Shown here: in pieces, positions 20,126-31,085 of the stretch
Position numbering within the stretch: position 1 is the first letter of the stretch
Layout: each line of letters opens with the position of its first letter
Source: Anaspis maculata
Taxonomy: Eukaryota; Arthropoda; Insecta; Coleoptera; Scraptiidae
Direction: 5' to 3'
DNA length: 64,000 bases
Assembly: GCA_949128115.1 (NCBI GenBank)
Contig: OX421966.1
Coordinates: forward strand, 61,997,416 to 62,061,415
Notes under the pieces: model-generated
What the model was told of the DNA's origin: nothing
What the model saw: only the letters and a program-made list of their open reading frames with translations
The model's database searches: none
Position numbers and translations under genes: made by a program

Positions 20126-23100
20126 AAACAGCCGAAGTCACCCGCATATGGCGGGCCGAAAATAATCCGGAGGAAAATAATTCAAAGCCGTGAAATCGAG
20201 GTATAAGTATGTGAATATTCAGAGTCAAGGTATCATTAAAAGATGTCGCTACTTATTTAATTTATTGGTGTAAATCCCGCGAAGCTTTACAACATGATTT
20301 ACTAGCTGCACTTCGATATTCATCAACCTTCCGTACCCAGAGAGAATGGTGAAAACATTATGCGGTAGTATCAAGGCATCCGCGAATAGATGGTCCGCTC
20401 GCCGCCCAGTCCCTTCGACGTGGCCATCATCCGATCTTCACGTGCTAGCACCGCCGCATTCCAGCGCGCTACTCAAGTTACCTGAGCTGTCTATACGCCG
20501 TTCGCGATCGTTTTGGATGCGATAAAATATTCCGAATTGCTGGGAATGGAGATATCGCCGGAGATTGACCGTGGTACCTACACCAATCCTCCTGGGCTGC
20601 CGTCCGCTCCCGACTTCTCACGTCCGTTGCCGAGTACTTCTACGGGTCTGTTAGCGAAGAGTTTTAGTCCCCTTCGAGGAAGCTGAGTTAGAACCCGTTG
20701 ATGTTGCAACCTTTCAAAAGCAGGTGATGAGAAAATTTTGGACTTTTTTTCGAAAGTTGTACAAGATGAAAGATTGCCCATATCTGCACGCTCTCCGTTG
20801 GCACCCTGTATATGACAAATTGTGCAATCAAACTTATCATCAATACCAGCACTCGATAGTAAAAGAAATGATATTTCCTCACATGCCTGAGTTTCTGGAA
20901 TCCGTCAAATATTTTTCGATCTATCTCAATTTGAAAACGCACCTAATTTTTAGGTGTTGCAGTTCAATTGTCAAGCAGTTTATATTCGAATTCAAAGACT
21001 GACAAGTTTTGACAGGTTCAACAGAAAATTTCAGCGCCGTGGTATGCAATCAGCAAGCATAATTCAAATCTTTGCTCGATTCGATTCCGACACCCCCTGG
21101 TATCGCGGCTCGGCGATGGAGGAAATGATGGAAAATGAGTAGGTAAAGGTGAAGCGAGCGGTGTATCATTATAGGAAATAAATTCGAGTGTGTATATAAA
21201 CAGGTGGAGAAGCAATCAGGACACGAAATTGTGCCGAGCTGTTTTTATAAACACGACCGCATCATCATCGTTCTGAAACTTGGGTTTTTGCACGCGCGTG
21301 GGGGGTGAAATTTGCCGGCTGCTGCTACTTCGTTTCCACCGAGCTTTTCTGGGTGGTGTAGGTGCGGTGGGCATATGCCGCGCTTTGATCTTTTCTCATC
21401 CAAGTTGTGAAATGGAAGATCCTGTAATAAGGATTCGTTTCCATCAATAAACTTATCCCAGAGACTACTGAAGTTTCCTTCGGCCAGGCGAGCTCGCCGA
21501 CTGAAAAGTGTCCCGGAATTGACGCTGCCGGATCATTAGGAACGACGAGAGTTTGGCTCGAAAATTGCAACTGTTTAAACCCGAAGACCATGGATCTTGG
21601 TGGAATGGAATATGTGTACAAGTGCACCTAATGGTGAGGTTTACATCTACAGAATTAGCAGAGTTATCGGAGTAGACAATTCAAGGTTTGCTTCTCGGCG
21701 TCACAAACAAGCTTAGCGCCGAAATTAACAGTTATTCTGCTTCCAAATGGACAGCTTTCGTCTGTTAGAAAATGAGCAGAGCAGCGTAAGCTTTTTGAGC
21801 TTTAATTACCTTTGAACAATTGAGTAGGTGAGTATAAGCACTGTTTGAGAGGTGCAGAATGCTGAGCTAATATAACCGGTAACCCTATCATTATTAAGGT
21901 TGAAACGGTGTGAAATTTGAGGAGTAGGCGGGAGAAAAAAAAAGTGAAGGTGTGGTTGGTAGGGATAACAACAGGGGAGAAAGTTTTTGGGTTTTGAGAA
22001 GAGCGCTGCTCGTGAGATTGTTTTTTGAGTTTGGTTCGAAAGAAGAAGATGATCGAGTAGAAGAAGACGTTAGTTAGGCCGCCCCGGCCGCCCACATCTC
22101 CATTGTCCCTCCACCGATGAAGCTTTCATCCATTCCGGTGTCGAGCTAGATTCCAATCCACCACCTCGTCTCCGCCGTCGAGATTGCTGCTGTTCCTCCG
22201 GCGTTGACTGAACATCATCCTCATCGTCATCCGCTCCAGTCTTCCCAGTCCTGTTTCCTGTTTTGCCAGTTATGATCATCCAAATTCTCCTGTTGCCAGT
22301 TGACATGGCCTGTCACTGGTATTGTGCTGTTCCTTAAAATCAGAGTTTCTGACATATTGATGCTGCCAGATGACCATAGCGACTTCCAACTGTCTGCTTT
22401 CGCTTCGTCAGTCAACCGTGGGCCACCATATGACAGCGCCGGCGTCTACAGAATACGCCCCGTCGTGGTACCATCGTAGACATCACCAGGCGATCCATCT
22501 CTCAGTCGGCGTCTATCCGTCACAGCACAGTCCAGTTAAGTGGTGCTTTGTTATAATGGCATGCCAGCGTACATGTCTGTTGACCTGGCCTTTGCTCACG
22601 GAAGGTTGAGCCGCCACCAACTCTAAATTATCTGTCGACGTCTATCGTCTATATCATTTGACTATTACCCACCTATTATTAACTTTTTCGGCAATATCAT
22701 CAAAATTGGGGTAGGGATATAAATTTTGGGGAAAGATACCAAAGTAGTGTATGTGTCTCTGATCCCTTTCGATGTTCTAGGTGAAGCTGTCTTACTGGAG
22801 GATTGCCCGGCTGGCTCCAGTGTGCCGTTAGGACCCTCGTAGGGCTCCGTCTACTCCGCTGCTACACTGGTGGCGCCCGATTTACCTTCTCAAGTGCTGA
22901 TGGAGACCTAACACCACGAGGCAAGTCCTGTAGCCGTGGCAGTTTTCCAGTAAGAACGATGGTTTCACCGATGGACAGAGAAAGGTCGAGGATGGTTATG
23001 GGCTTCACTCTGGGACCTACTAAGTATCTTTTCTATTTTATTTTGCTTTCTTCGTAACACCAGAAACGGTTACAGTTTGTTTTGTATTCCTTTTGTTATG

Positions 23101-24345
23101 TAACCTTGCGTCATGAATATAACTGTTGACCTGTTTCCTTTTTGCTTTTCCTATCCTTGACCCTATGCTGAATGCACGAAATCCCATAACCCGAACCCAC
23201 ACTCACCCCAGACTATGAGCTAGTCGTGGCCAAGACCATCAAGGGGTATATACCCGAGGAGCGATTCTCCTTGCCCCGAAGCCATGAGCGGCTTGAACTG
23301 GTCACCCAGATCAGACGGTATTAAGGTATCATAAAATTAGTCCATTTCATCATTGCTTTCTATTTTTCCACGTTAAACTGACTGAAACCAAATCAATTCA
23401 ATTCGATTCTTATTGAACTTGCTGTCCTCGATGCCAAGAGTTGAGCTCACTCTCTGGCGTACGCCGGAATTAATAAGCAATTGCATTATTCGCAAGACCT
23501 TTAGAAACTGGCATCGTCCCGCAGTTGGTTTGCCCCTTTTGTGCCCGAGCACAGAGCAAATGTGAATTGCCGGCTCAAGTCAAACCCACACGGAATTTCC
23601 ATCCGCTACACGGTGCATTTCCTGCTCAAAAGTCGCGCAGCACACGAACAAAGGAATAATGGGATTCAATTTGAAACACAACTCAGTGACGGGGCGTACA
23701 AAAAACAAACAATAATCCTGAACGTTCTGAAATTGTTTCACCTTTCAGCCTTCTCTTCAGGCACCAAATCGTGAACTATGGTCTAGGGGTGCGGGTACAT
23801 AAACGCCTGCTGCTGGCATGCATGCATATTCGAGATCTGCCAGGCCATGTAATTTTCCGAGTGCACTGAATCGACATAAACGCTCCTGCTTGTCGAGTTG
23901 CGTCAGGTAATCGAGTTGGAGAGTTGGGATTCAACGTGTTGTTCAAGTTATCCGTGGGAAAATTGCCTCAGTACACACAATTATAGTTGTATAGTTGAAG
24001 TGAAGCGGCAGCCATGTTGCATTCAATTTTCCAGTTATTAAGTGGAGCCCGCGGACTATGGTTAGATGTGTGCCTCCATTTCATACAGTTCCAATCTAAC
24101 CTGTGACATTTTGTGCTGTAACCTTTCCACTATTTTCCAGATAACAGCCAGTTTCTCCAGCACTCAACATTAAACTATCCAGTTCAAACCTGTTCAGAAC
24201 AATCAGGCAACTGCTCGAGTATCTATCTATTTATCAATCAAAATCGAGGTCAAAATGGCATAGTTGTAGAGTGATATTCTTGAAATGTCACTTATGCACA
24301 CAAGCAACATGAGTATGTCCCTTTTTGGGGACTAATACCGTCACT
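20126..24345. other. Unassigned 4.2-kb region
   Basis: No transposon ends, LTRs or known domains were recognised. CACCCTGTATATGACAAATT near 20811 resembles the recurrent CAGGGTG motif. Frames at 20724-21002, 21325-21627, 22803-23057 and 23541-23774 have no motif. The 22070-22306 minus frame is listed separately. This is a candidate for host intergenic or intronic DNA. Confidence 0.35.
22070..22306 (-). CDS. Hypothetical acidic/basic low-complexity frame, possible exon
   Basis: On the minus strand the frame reads GADDDEDDVQSTPEEQQQ, then SRRRRRGGG, then SSTPEWMKASS. Acidic residues use mixed GAT/GAC/GAG codons rather than a simple DNA repeat, which is more protein-like than the neighbouring frames. 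I recognise no family. There is no convincing start, and flanking splice sites were not established. It could be chance coding potential in a GC-richer patch. Confidence 0.2.
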   Translation of the reverse strand: MSTGNRRIWMIITGKTGNRTGKTGADDDEDDVQSTPEEQQQSRRRRRGGGLESSSTPEWMKASSVEGQWRCGRPGRPN

Positions 24346-24348
24346 AAA

Positions 24349-24433
24349 CGGTCAAAAGCACTCACACAAACGAGTTTTTTGGTCAAAAATACAACAACTG
24401 AATGAATAATCACCTGTGCAAATGCTTTTGACC
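24349..24433. repeat. Short hairpin with 12-bp arms
   Basis: CGGTCAAAAGCA near 24349 pairs with TGCTTTTGACCG ending near 24433, and CTCACACAAACGA and TGTGCAAA lie inside. It directly precedes the gypsy relic. Confidence 0.55.
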
Positions 24434-25700
24434 GTATATCATATCTGTCAAACTATAGCTTCAAACTATAATCTATTCCATCCAAAAATACAGTTCGACG
24501 GAGAAAAGGACCTATCTTATTCCGAATATTGATGAAATTATGACGTACGTGGGAGGTGCAAAAAATTTTTCTTCGCTCGATCTATTCAGTGGATATTGGC
24601 AGATGGACATGAACAGGGCCAAGCCTAGCAGGCGTGCAGTGCGTGTCTGCACGCAGGCGGCAAGTCATAGGGGCGGCAATCAGGGTGGAAATTTTAACCT
24701 GTTTAAATTCAGTAATTCAATGATCAAAAACATTTTACTAAAAACCTCGGACAAGTCGATTGTTAAAATGCTAATGTCATGTTTTTGACCTCCCATTGTA
24801 CTTATTTGAAAAAATTGGACTCCTGCCCCTTGCGTCGCCCCTGCCATTCTCAAGGTCACGTAACTAATACCAAAATGTGACATTTCGAATTTAAAATCGA
24901 CCTGTCCGAGGTTTTTTGCGAAATATTTTTGGTTATTGAATTACTGAATTCAAACAGGCCAAAGTTTACACCCTGTATAATAAAGTTGAATTTCAAAGGA
25001 TTTTTTCCATTCCCGTATTCAGGGAAAACTGCCTGGGAGGGGGGCAGCAGTTTTTCGCTTGCACGCAGGCGGCAAATAGGCCAGGCCCGGCCCTGGACAT
25101 GAAGGAAAGCAGTAAGCAGTACACAGCCTTTATAGCGCGGATATTCGATTTTCAAGTCATGCCATTTGGTTTAACAAATGCGAACTTCAACTTTCAGGCT
25201 GTTGCGGATCAAGTTTCCGCAGATGAGATGACTAGAAATTTCGATTTATGTAGACGACATGGTCATTTTTTCAAAGACGTATGAGATGACTAAAAATTCC
25301 GATTCATCTAGATGACATGGTCATTTTTTCAAAGTCATATAAGGCGCACATGGTGAAACATGAGGAGGTGCTGCAAAGGATGCAGAAAGCCGGGGCTCAC
25401 ACTGACCATCGATGAATGTTTATGGCGGGGGAAATTGATATATTGGGCTACAAGGTAAATGTAAATGGATCATTTCCCAATGCCGACAAGATCAAAGCGA
25501 TAATATTTCAACACCCACAAAACTGAAAGGAGTTCAACAGTTTCTGGGGATGTGTAATTATGACTGCAAGTTCATCAATAATTGCTCAAAAATTGCAAGG
25601 CCTCTTTTTGAACTCACGAGAAAAAATGAGCCGCTTATGTGGAACGAGGAACTTCAGAGGGCTTTCAAGGAATTAAATAACATAAGCATATCTCATGCTT
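24434..25700 (+). pseudogene. Ty3/gypsy pol relic, copy 1 (RT and start of RNase H)
   Basis: RT blocks appear in order: PNIDEIMTYVGGAKNFSSLD and LFSGYWQMDM (24525-24612), then after a hAT-like insertion KQYTAFIARIFDFQVMPFGL (25108 on) and a YVDDMVIFSKTY-like catalytic block present twice (about 25240 and 25300, a local duplication). VQQFLGMCNY, CSKIARPLFELTRKNEPL and WNEELQRAF end near 25680. Several frameshifts and stops are visible. It shares family and start point with the copy at 25880/28703. Confidence 0.88.
24614..25095. mobile_element. 482-bp hAT-like MITE, TSD gacatgaa
   Basis: Its ends are CAGGGCC..., with the inverted CAGGGCCGGGCC at the right. It is flanked by the 8-bp direct repeat gacatgaa (24606-24613, 25096-25103). 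CAGGG ends plus 8-bp duplications are hAT hallmarks. The arms also pair internally (AATTCAGTAATTCAAT and AACCTCGGACARGTCGATT), so the element is largely palindromic. It encodes no transposase. The host gypsy frame is in register across the site. Confidence 0.92.
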
Positions 25701-25879
25701 TTTGTGCCTAATTTTTCCACTGGAAAATCTAGCATGGGTTCAACGGCAAGTACAAAATACATATTGTTTCTACAGTTACTCTGACACGCTAAATTATATT
25801 GAAGCTATGTAATTCTTCAAGTCTTGGGATGTCCAAAATTTGGAATCGCGACGTAACGGCTCAAGCAAAATAGTGAAGA
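25701..25879. other. Spacer between the two gypsy relic copies
   Basis: AT-rich, with no motif recognised. Confidence 0.4.
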
Positions 25880-25973
25880 TATAAACCTATTAAGTGTCAT
25901 ATCTGTCTAAATATAGCTTCGAGCTATAGTCTATTCCATTCAAAAATACAATTTGACGAACAAATGGACCTAC
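25880..25973 (+). pseudogene. Gypsy relic copy 2, part left of the BEL insertion
   Basis: TATAGTCTATTCCATTCAAA through AACAAATGGACCTAC matches 24460-24520 of copy 1 in the same orientation. It is cut at ctac (25970-25973) and resumes at 28703. Confidence 0.8.
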
Positions 25974-26777
25974 TGTGGTATTCCCCCTTTGTTTTATTAG
26001 TACGTTGGTACCTGAAGTAGGTACTGTCGTTGACGTTCGTAGCGTTTGCCGATAAAAGAGGGAGATGGCGCTGCGCTAGAGAAGCCGGGCGAGTCGCAGG
26101 CAGACCGGGCGGACGGAGAGGAGAATCAGCTGTGGTGAAGAACTCGTGATTTTAAGTGGTCCGGTGTGTGTCGTTTTCACGTATTTAAGGTCAGTTTTGC
26201 TTTGATTATTGTACCGTAATTTTGGCTTCCACCCACTCACCAAATCACGCATTTTGATACACATTTTGCCTCACAATTATTGTAAATAACACGACATCCT
26301 TTGTTCTCTTTGTTTTCAACGGGCTTGCATAACCCGCAGTTTTTCCGCTTTGAAATCAAGGTGCTTCGCACTGCTTTGAATTTTGTGTGATTTATCTACT
26401 CCCAAATGATCTCAATGTTGACGGCAACAGCCGTAAATCTAGTGGGTGTGCTTTTTGTGCACTCATGACGTGACCTCAAGGCCGAGCTATCGCGCGTACT
26501 TCGAGGTTTCACTAATTGTTTCTTTCCACAAGTTACGTCACAAACAGTAAAATGACAAAAAGAAACTCTGCTACGCCCAAATATCAGCCGCTAAATAGAG
26601 AACAGTACTTTTGATGATTCATTCTCATTTCATTGTTCATTGCCAGGTTATACCTGAAAGTAAACGGAGGAAAGAAGACATTCACGCTTCTCCGTGTCCT
26701 GGGGGGTCCACCTTCTCGTATGAATCTGCCTTGTTGAATCTACTAACATTTTATTATTTGGGGGGGAATTATGTAAT

Positions 26778-27482
26778 CTCTTTTGCAAAATGTTTAACGT
26801 GATCCTTTGTTGTTCCTACTTATGATGCGATTCTGTAAAGGATGGCATTCTGTAGATACGCTGTTATTTAAAAGAAATCCTGTCGGCTATTGGTTTGCCT
26901 AGTGTAACGGAGCATTTGTGGAATGTTGTTTTTGTTGGGAATCGCCACATTAGTTTCCCATCCTTTTGCCGCTGCTTCAGACTCGGGTTTGTTTCTTTTT
27001 ACTGCCCTGTTTTGACGGGCATATTTATTTATAAACATATTCGGTAGTATCACGGAACCTACTCACCAAGAATGCGTACGTTGATTGTTGGAGCTCAAAT
27101 GAAGTATGGAGGTGGTGTGAGTGCTCAATGATTGTGGTTGCAACTATCGTTTCTCGATAATACCGATAATGTCCATTCACAAGCTCAAATGTAAATATCA
27201 CTTATCTTGCAGTTAACGAAAATAAGTGTTCACCTTCGGTAACGAATGTAAACACACTAAATTTTGAAGGAGTGCTTTCACTTCTTTTACCCCGCTCTGA
27301 TCAGTACCTTGGACGGACTGTCCGGCCCTCTCACCGGCAGGCAACTGAGTGGGTTGATCCCACGTGTGTACTCCATCGAAAATAGGCTTCATGAGAATTC
27401 CTTGTCCATCCCATCAGGATATCATTAAAGTACATCTGACTCCAAATTTACCTCTTCGATTCACGTTGGAGTTTCAATTCCA
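26778..27482. other. About 700 bp present in LTR copy B, absent from copy A
   Basis: Copy A joins ATTATGTAA directly to AACGACGAAGAGAGG, while copy B has about 700 bp between the equivalent points. No terminal repeats or target duplication are evident. It may be native LTR sequence lost from A, or an insertion in B; the sequence does not decide. Confidence 0.6.
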
Positions 27483-28635
27483 ATTAAGTCGGCGACGAAG
27501 AGAGGGCCACAGGTTGGCTCGAGTCGTCGCACCCTTGCCTGTACTGTTTACTAACCATTCTTCTGTTTTGTATGTATGTTTCTGTGGGGTTTGCGATGGG
27601 TAACTTCTGGGGAATTTCGGGCGAATGCGTTATAGATACTTCTTTCTTCCAATTGCTTACAAAAAGTATGACCAACTTCAAGTTCTCTACTTATTTACCT
27701 TTCACCTGTTTATCTCGCATTGGTTTCTTGTTTATTTATCTACCTGTTTATATCTTATATGTTTCTTGTTTATTTACCTACACCATTACTTATCATTTGT
27801 GTCTTGTTTATTTATTTACTGATTCATCTATTTGCTTACTTATCATTTGTTTCTTGCTGATTTATTAACTTGTTTACCGATCATTTCTTCATTGTTTACT
27901 TATCTATCAATTTGACTCTTTTTGTTTGTGGAAATGTAACATTAATTGCTGAGCGTAAAGTTTCTTTTGTTGTTACGTAAATAACTTGTAAACGCAGCAA
28001 ACGTTTCAAAGAGGTTCAAGCACCGATTCACGCTGACTTGATCAATGCATTACTGGAGTGACTTCTCTGTCATTTCATCAAGACTCATTCACACTTGACT
28101 TTTGTTCAGATCATTTGGGAAGGGATTTTTTCAGCAACCAACCAGGCTATACGCAGGGGTTTCTTTGACGTGTTTTTCCCAGGTGTGCCTGTCAGCGAAT
28201 ACGTCACTTTTCCTTTGCGATCAAATTGACAGTTTGCCATGTTTCATGATTTCTTGTTTTGTTTTGTTAATCTGATTTTGTATTCATTTTATTGTTGTAA
28301 ATTCCTGCATTGTCTAAATAATTTATAATGATTTCTCTTGTTTCATTTGTTTGTGTTTTTCTGTTCTTCATTCTTGTTGTGTCATTTTATCACTGTCAAT
28401 AGGTGTTTTGAGAAAAGAAACAAATCCATCTAAAACTTTGCCATTGATTTCCAATAAAACTTTCATTTTGCTTGCATTTAATTCGCGTTTCATTTAAGAA
28501 TCAAACCTCATCCCCCACGACACATTCTCATCTTGAGTAAGAACTTAACGCAACGTAGGTAAAATGTAAACGACGTGGGGAAGGAAAGAAACAACGACGA
28601 TCACAGCCGAACATCGAAAACGGGGTTACACTACA

Positions 28636-28664
28636 GAATGGTGCCGTGAGACCAGGATACACTA
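28636..28664 (+). promoter_or_regulatory. Leader/primer-binding region after LTR B
   Basis: ATGGTGCCGTGAGACCAGG follows the LTR end by one or two bases, where reverse transcription would be primed. The TGGTGCCGTGA wording resembles leaders of BEL elements. The tRNA is not assigned. Confidence 0.55.
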
Positions 28665-28702
28665 CAGCAATAACATCGAAAAAGAGGGTTACATTACACT
28701 AC

Positions 28703-29400
28703 CCTATTCATCGAGTCACCCCCCCCCCCCTCTATAACATCGATGAAATTATGACGTATGTGGGAGGTGCAAGATATTTCTCTTCACTCGATCTATTCAG
28801 CGGATTTTGGCAGGTAGAGATGTAGGAGAACGGTAAGAAGTATACAGCCTGCATAGCGCGGATATTCGATTTTCAAGTAGTGCCCTTTGGCTTAACAGAT
28901 ACGCCCTCCACCTTCCAGGTCCTTGCGATTCAAGGTTTCAAGGTTCAATTTTTGCAATTCAAGATTTTGCAGATATGAGATGACGAGAAATTGTTATTCA
29001 TCTGGACGACATACTCATTTTTTCGAAGACATATGAAAATATGTATTTATAGCAGAGAAAACTGATATATTGGGCTAGATGGTAAACGCAAATGGATCGT
29101 CTCCCAATGCCAACAAGATCAGAACGATAGTAGACTTTCCAACGCATACAAAACTGAGAGCATTTCAACAGTTTTTAGGGATGTGTAATTATTACCGCAA
29201 GTTTATCGAGAATTGCTCAAAAATTGCGAGGCCTCTTCTTGAACTTACGAGAAAAAATGAGCCACTTATGTGCAACGAGGAACGTCAAAAGGCTTTCGCT
29301 GAAGCGGGGAATGATAACACAAGCCATTCTGACCCACTTTGACCCTAGTGAAGGTTGCGAATCAAGTAGACACGCCAATCAAAAGACCTTGAGCAATTTC
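28703..29400 (+). pseudogene. Ty3/gypsy pol relic, copy 2: RT and RNase H start
   Basis: NIDEIMTYVGGARYFSSLD and LFSGFWQVEM with a stop (about 28738-28825), KKYTACIARIFDFQVVPFGL, then a degraded catalytic block near 28990-29035 are followed by 29079-29342 with FQQFLGMCNYYRKF, CSKIARPLLELTRKNEPL and EERQKAF. Frames change repeatedly. A run of about 12 C lies near 28720. Confidence 0.85.
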
Positions 29401-29469
29401 ACTGAGAAAATAAGGGACAGCTACATTCAGTTGCTTCCTAGGTAGGTCAATGAACAAAAATTAAAATAA

Positions 29470-30464
29470 TTTCACGCCATCGTAACAGAGAATGGACAGT
29501 TTGATGAGAAATTCCAGGAAATGGTGGAATAATACGAAATTTAGAGGATTGGTATAGCTTTATATACGCTCTAAGCAAATCTGGTTGGAAGAGTGAACAT
29601 CAGACCGTTACTTCGCTCAAGTAAAGGTAAATTACACCCACTTGTATTTCAAGATAGCGATAACGAACATCTTGTGGCAAACATTAAGGATGAAATCATA
29701 TTGAGGTTTGAATGTCCAACCGCCATGGTGACAGACAACGGACCGCAGTTCGATAAGATAATCCAGAAAATGGTGAAAGAATACGAGATTCAAAAGACTG
29801 GTATAGTCTTATATACGCCCCAAGCAAATCCGGTTGAAATAGTGAACATCAGACCCATACTTCGCAAAAAAAGACGAAGTAAACCTACCTGTATTTCAAG
29901 ATAGGTTCCTGGAATAGATCAAATGCCATTTGCTTAGAAAAGCTATAACAAACACCGTGTGGCAAGCATTCGAAAATCATATTGAGAATTAGATGCCCAA
30001 CCGTTATCATAACAGATAACGGACTGCAGTTCGATAAGAATCTCCAGAAAATTGTAGATGAACGCGGGTTCTTAAAGACTGACATAGCGTCATACATGCC
30101 CCAAGCAAATCCGGTTGAAAGGTTAAACAGTGTTGGAAACGGCCATCGCTAAGTTCTGTGGAGAGGATCAAAGAGAGTGGAATAAATTTCTACCTGAATC
30201 ATATTTGTAATAAATGCGTTCTCAAATTCCTAAGATGAAGAAGAATGTAGAGAAACAATCAAAGATAATTGTCCAATGGTTATTTGAATTTTTTCAGGCA
30301 CAATGCGAGGACCGAGGTCCCGGAGCAGAACGTGAGCCCCAGTCTGGACTATGCCTTGGATCTGGTCGAATATGATACCTACCATGTATAAAGCAATGAA
30401 AAGGACCGCTCGACAGTCGAGCCTGGAGTATTCATTCGGGTCAGCCAAAATTTGGCGGGGGATG
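29470..30464 (+). pseudogene. Gypsy integrase core fragments, three degraded copies in a row
   Basis: Three successive blocks carry the same segment of the integrase core: ...ENGQF/VTDNGPQF/ITDNGLQF followed by a YTPQANPVE-like stretch (caagcaaatc(c/t)ggttg at 29573, 29821 and 30102). The middle one, 29593-29904, stays open: ECPTAMVTDNGPQFDKI, then LYTPQANPVE. Spacing of 248 and 281 bp shows imperfect tandem duplication. After the third copy, degraded pol C-terminus runs to the purine tract at 30455-30464. All are non-functional. Confidence 0.82.
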
Positions 30465-30605
30465 TAACGCTAGAATTAGCACCACATATCCGGCAGACTA
30501 ACGTGTCGACCCCGGGAGCAGGAATTCGCTGAGTCGACGATCGAACGATCCATTGCGACCGAGAGGAGCGGATATATGACTTGCGGGTCCGAGGTTATAA
30601 GAACA
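30465..30605 (+). mobile_element. Start of a gypsy LTR after a polypurine tract (fragment)
   Basis: TTGGCGGGGGA precedes TGTAACGCTAGAATTAG, the layout of a polypurine tract and LTR start. The LTR-like sequence breaks off into (CAA)n at about 30605, where a fourth integrase fragment begins. Only one copy is present, so the call rests on context. Confidence 0.55.
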
Positions 30606-30900
30606 AACAACAACAACAAACATAGTGTGGCAAGCATCCAAGGATAAAATTATATTGGAATTTGGATGCCCAACCGCCATCATAACAGAAAACGGACCTA
30701 TAAGAAATTCCAGAAAATGATGGAAGAATACGGGACGCAAAAGACGGACAGCCCCATATACGCCCCAAGCAAATCCGGTTGAAAGAGTGAACAGAGTATT
30801 GGAAACAGCCATCGCTCAGTTCTGCGGAGAAGACCAAGAACGGCGGGATAAATTTCCACCTGAACTAATTTTTGCAATAAATACGTCAACGCAACGTAAA
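30606..30900 (+). pseudogene. Gypsy integrase core, fourth fragment
   Basis: After a short CAACAACAACAA run, GCCCAACCGCCATCATAACA (cf. VTDNGPQF block), YAPSKSG-region CAAGCAAATCCGGTTGAAAG and RVNRVLETAIAQFCGED-type codons repeat the third copy closely. The Asp codon context reads ...ENGP rather than DNGP. Confidence 0.78.
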
Positions 30901-30999
30901 AATGGAGTAAGAAGCAGTTTTCTCATTTAGCTTTTTTAAGTTGTTTTATGAAGCCAAAATTCTGTAACGAATCCAAATTTGAAGCCCTTATAATGGAAA

Positions 31000-31085
31000 C
31001 AAGATGAAAATGACTGGGTATGCGGTACACGATTCACTGAGAGCCGAAAAAAGTATGCGACTATAGAACGTGAAGTTGGAAGTGT
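31000..31085 (+). pseudogene. Gypsy RNase H remnant
   Basis: A frame reads RFTESRKKYATIERE, the RNase H signature block seen as ALTDTEQRYAQIEKE in the first gypsy element. Nothing else of the domain is clear; sequence beyond 31085 is not assignable. Confidence 0.6.

Larger units (their letters stand above)
25974..28698 (+). mobile_element. BEL-like element reduced to 5' LTR, leader and 3' LTR tip, TSD ctac
   Basis: The 5' LTR (25974-28635) matches solo LTR A from TGTGGTATTCCCCC to GGGGTTACACTACA but has about 700 extra bp (about 26778-27482) where A reads straight through. A leader with GGTGCCGTGAGACCAGG follows. Then ACATCGAAAAAGAGGGTTAC, a second copy of the LTR end, closes the element at 28698. 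Direct repeats ctac lie at 25970-25973 and 28699-28702. All internal genes and nearly all of the 3' LTR are gone. Confidence 0.85.
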
